This document shows, one piece after another, positions 1 through 5,415 of a DNA stretch of 5,415 bases. This DNA comes from DATHTC01 sp050262775 (GTDB lineage Bacteria; Actinomycetota; Thermoleophilia; Gaiellales; Gaiellaceae). Each line of letters begins with the position of its first letter. Position 1 is the stretch's first letter. Below the pieces are notes generated by a model that saw nothing but the letters and a program-made list of their open reading frames with translations, did no database searches and was not told where the DNA came from. A program made the position numbers and the translations under genes. The DNA lies in NCBI GenBank assembly GCA_050262775.1, contig JBLNEO010000080.1:1-5415 (forward strand). Direction: 5' to 3'.

Positions 1-4567
<4,567 letters not shown>

Positions 4568-4583
<16 letters not shown>

Positions 4584-5415
4584 CCCACGACGAGGGGGAC
4601 GAGCACGTCCCGCGCGACCCGGAGCTGGACCGCCTCGAGCTGGAGCTGCTGCTCGAGGCGGTCCACCGCCGCTACGGCTTCGACTTCCGCGAGTACGCGC
4701 CCGCGTCGCTGAAGCGCCGCGTGTGGCGGCGGATCCGCGCCGAGGGGCTCGGGTCGATCAGCGGCCTCCAGGAGGCGGTGCTCCACGACCCGCAGGTGAT
4801 GGAGCGCCTCCTGCTCGACCTGTCGATCAACGTCACCTCGATGTTCCGGGACCCGAGCTTCTACGCCGCGTTCCGGTCGCAGGTCGTCCCGCTCCTCAAG
4901 ACGTGGCCGTTCCTGCGGATCTGGAACGCGGGCTGCTCGACCGGCGAGGAGACGTACTCGCTCGCCATCCTGCTCCGGGAGGAGGGCCTCTACGACCGCT
5001 CCCGGATCTACGCGACCGACATCAACGAGGCGGTGCTCGAGCAAGCGCGCCGCGGCGTCTTCCCGCTGGAGAAGATGCAGGAGTACACGCACAACTACCT
5101 CCGCGGCGGTGGCACGCGGGCGTTCTCGGAGTACTACGTCGCCGCCTACGACGGCGCGCAGTTCCAGCGCCCGCTGGTCGACAACGTCGTCTTCGCCCAG
5201 CACAACCTCGTCTCCGACCGGTCGTTCAACGAGTTCCAGGCGATCGTGTGCCGGAACGTGATGATCTACTTCGACCGGTCGCTCCAGGATCGCGTGCACG
5301 AGCTCTTCTACGACAGCCTCGCGATGTTCGGCGTCCTCGTTCTCGGGCACAAGGAGTCGATCCGCTTCACGCGGTATGCGGACCGGTACGAGGAGCTCGA
5401 TGCGGCCGAACGGAT
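4568..5415 (+). CDS. cheR: CheR-family protein-glutamate O-methyltransferase (3'-partial)
   Basis: This gene encodes a methyltransferase that in the CheR family transfers methyl groups from S-adenosylmethionine to receptor glutamates, a cytoplasmic adaptation step. The frame is open to the right edge, giving 282 codons. Family members of this type are usually about 270-290 residues, so little is probably missing. A CheR_N helical domain occupies about residues 20-85 (RRYGFDFREYAPASLKRR). The conserved INVTSMFRD motif is at 87-95. The SAM-binding motif GCSTGEETYS is at 122-131, with Thr where many CheRs have Pro (GEEPYS). Asp151 of ATDIN lies in the acidic SAM-contact region, and CRNVMIYFD starts at Cys228. 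The GTG at 4568 is chosen because it is the only start candidate ahead of the conserved N-terminal domain; the next in-frame start codons lie inside it. Its target is not evident here; a chemoreceptor elsewhere or the upstream kinase are both possible. Confidence 0.93.

Overview
The window is a short piece of a very GC-rich bacterial genome with strong G/C at third codon positions (ctc, gcg, tcg, acg, cgc). It holds two co-directional genes on the + strand and essentially no non-coding DNA. Codon style and architecture fit a high-GC actinobacterium, perhaps of the Thermoleophilia/Solirubrobacterales type. This is an inference, because no taxonomic marker is present.

Positions 1-4583 hold most of one giant signalling gene whose 5' end lies before the window. 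It encodes a hybrid sensor histidine kinase. In order, it has a long array of HAMP modules in exact 276-bp (92-residue) units, a GAF domain, a long coiled coil, a HisKA/HATPase_c kinase core, and three consecutive receiver (REC) domains. All catalytic and phosphoacceptor residues that can be checked by eye are present. No transmembrane segment or primary input domain is visible, so any such part would be upstream.

Positions 4568-5415 hold a second gene that starts at a GTG overlapping the kinase gene by 16 bp. It encodes a CheR-family S-adenosylmethionine-dependent protein-glutamate methyltransferase and is cut by the window's right edge, probably close to its natural end. The overlap implies one transcript and translational coupling.

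Together the pair looks like a chemosensory-like or adaptation module in which a poly-HAMP hybrid kinase replaces, or works beside, the usual chemoreceptor/CheA pair. No chemoreceptor, CheA, CheW or CheB is in the window. The most interesting points are the exactly periodic HAMP array, which resembles fungal group III (Nik1/Os-1) kinases, the triple receiver tail, and the physical coupling to CheR. The general architecture belongs to a recognisable family, so it is unusual rather than clearly unprecedented.
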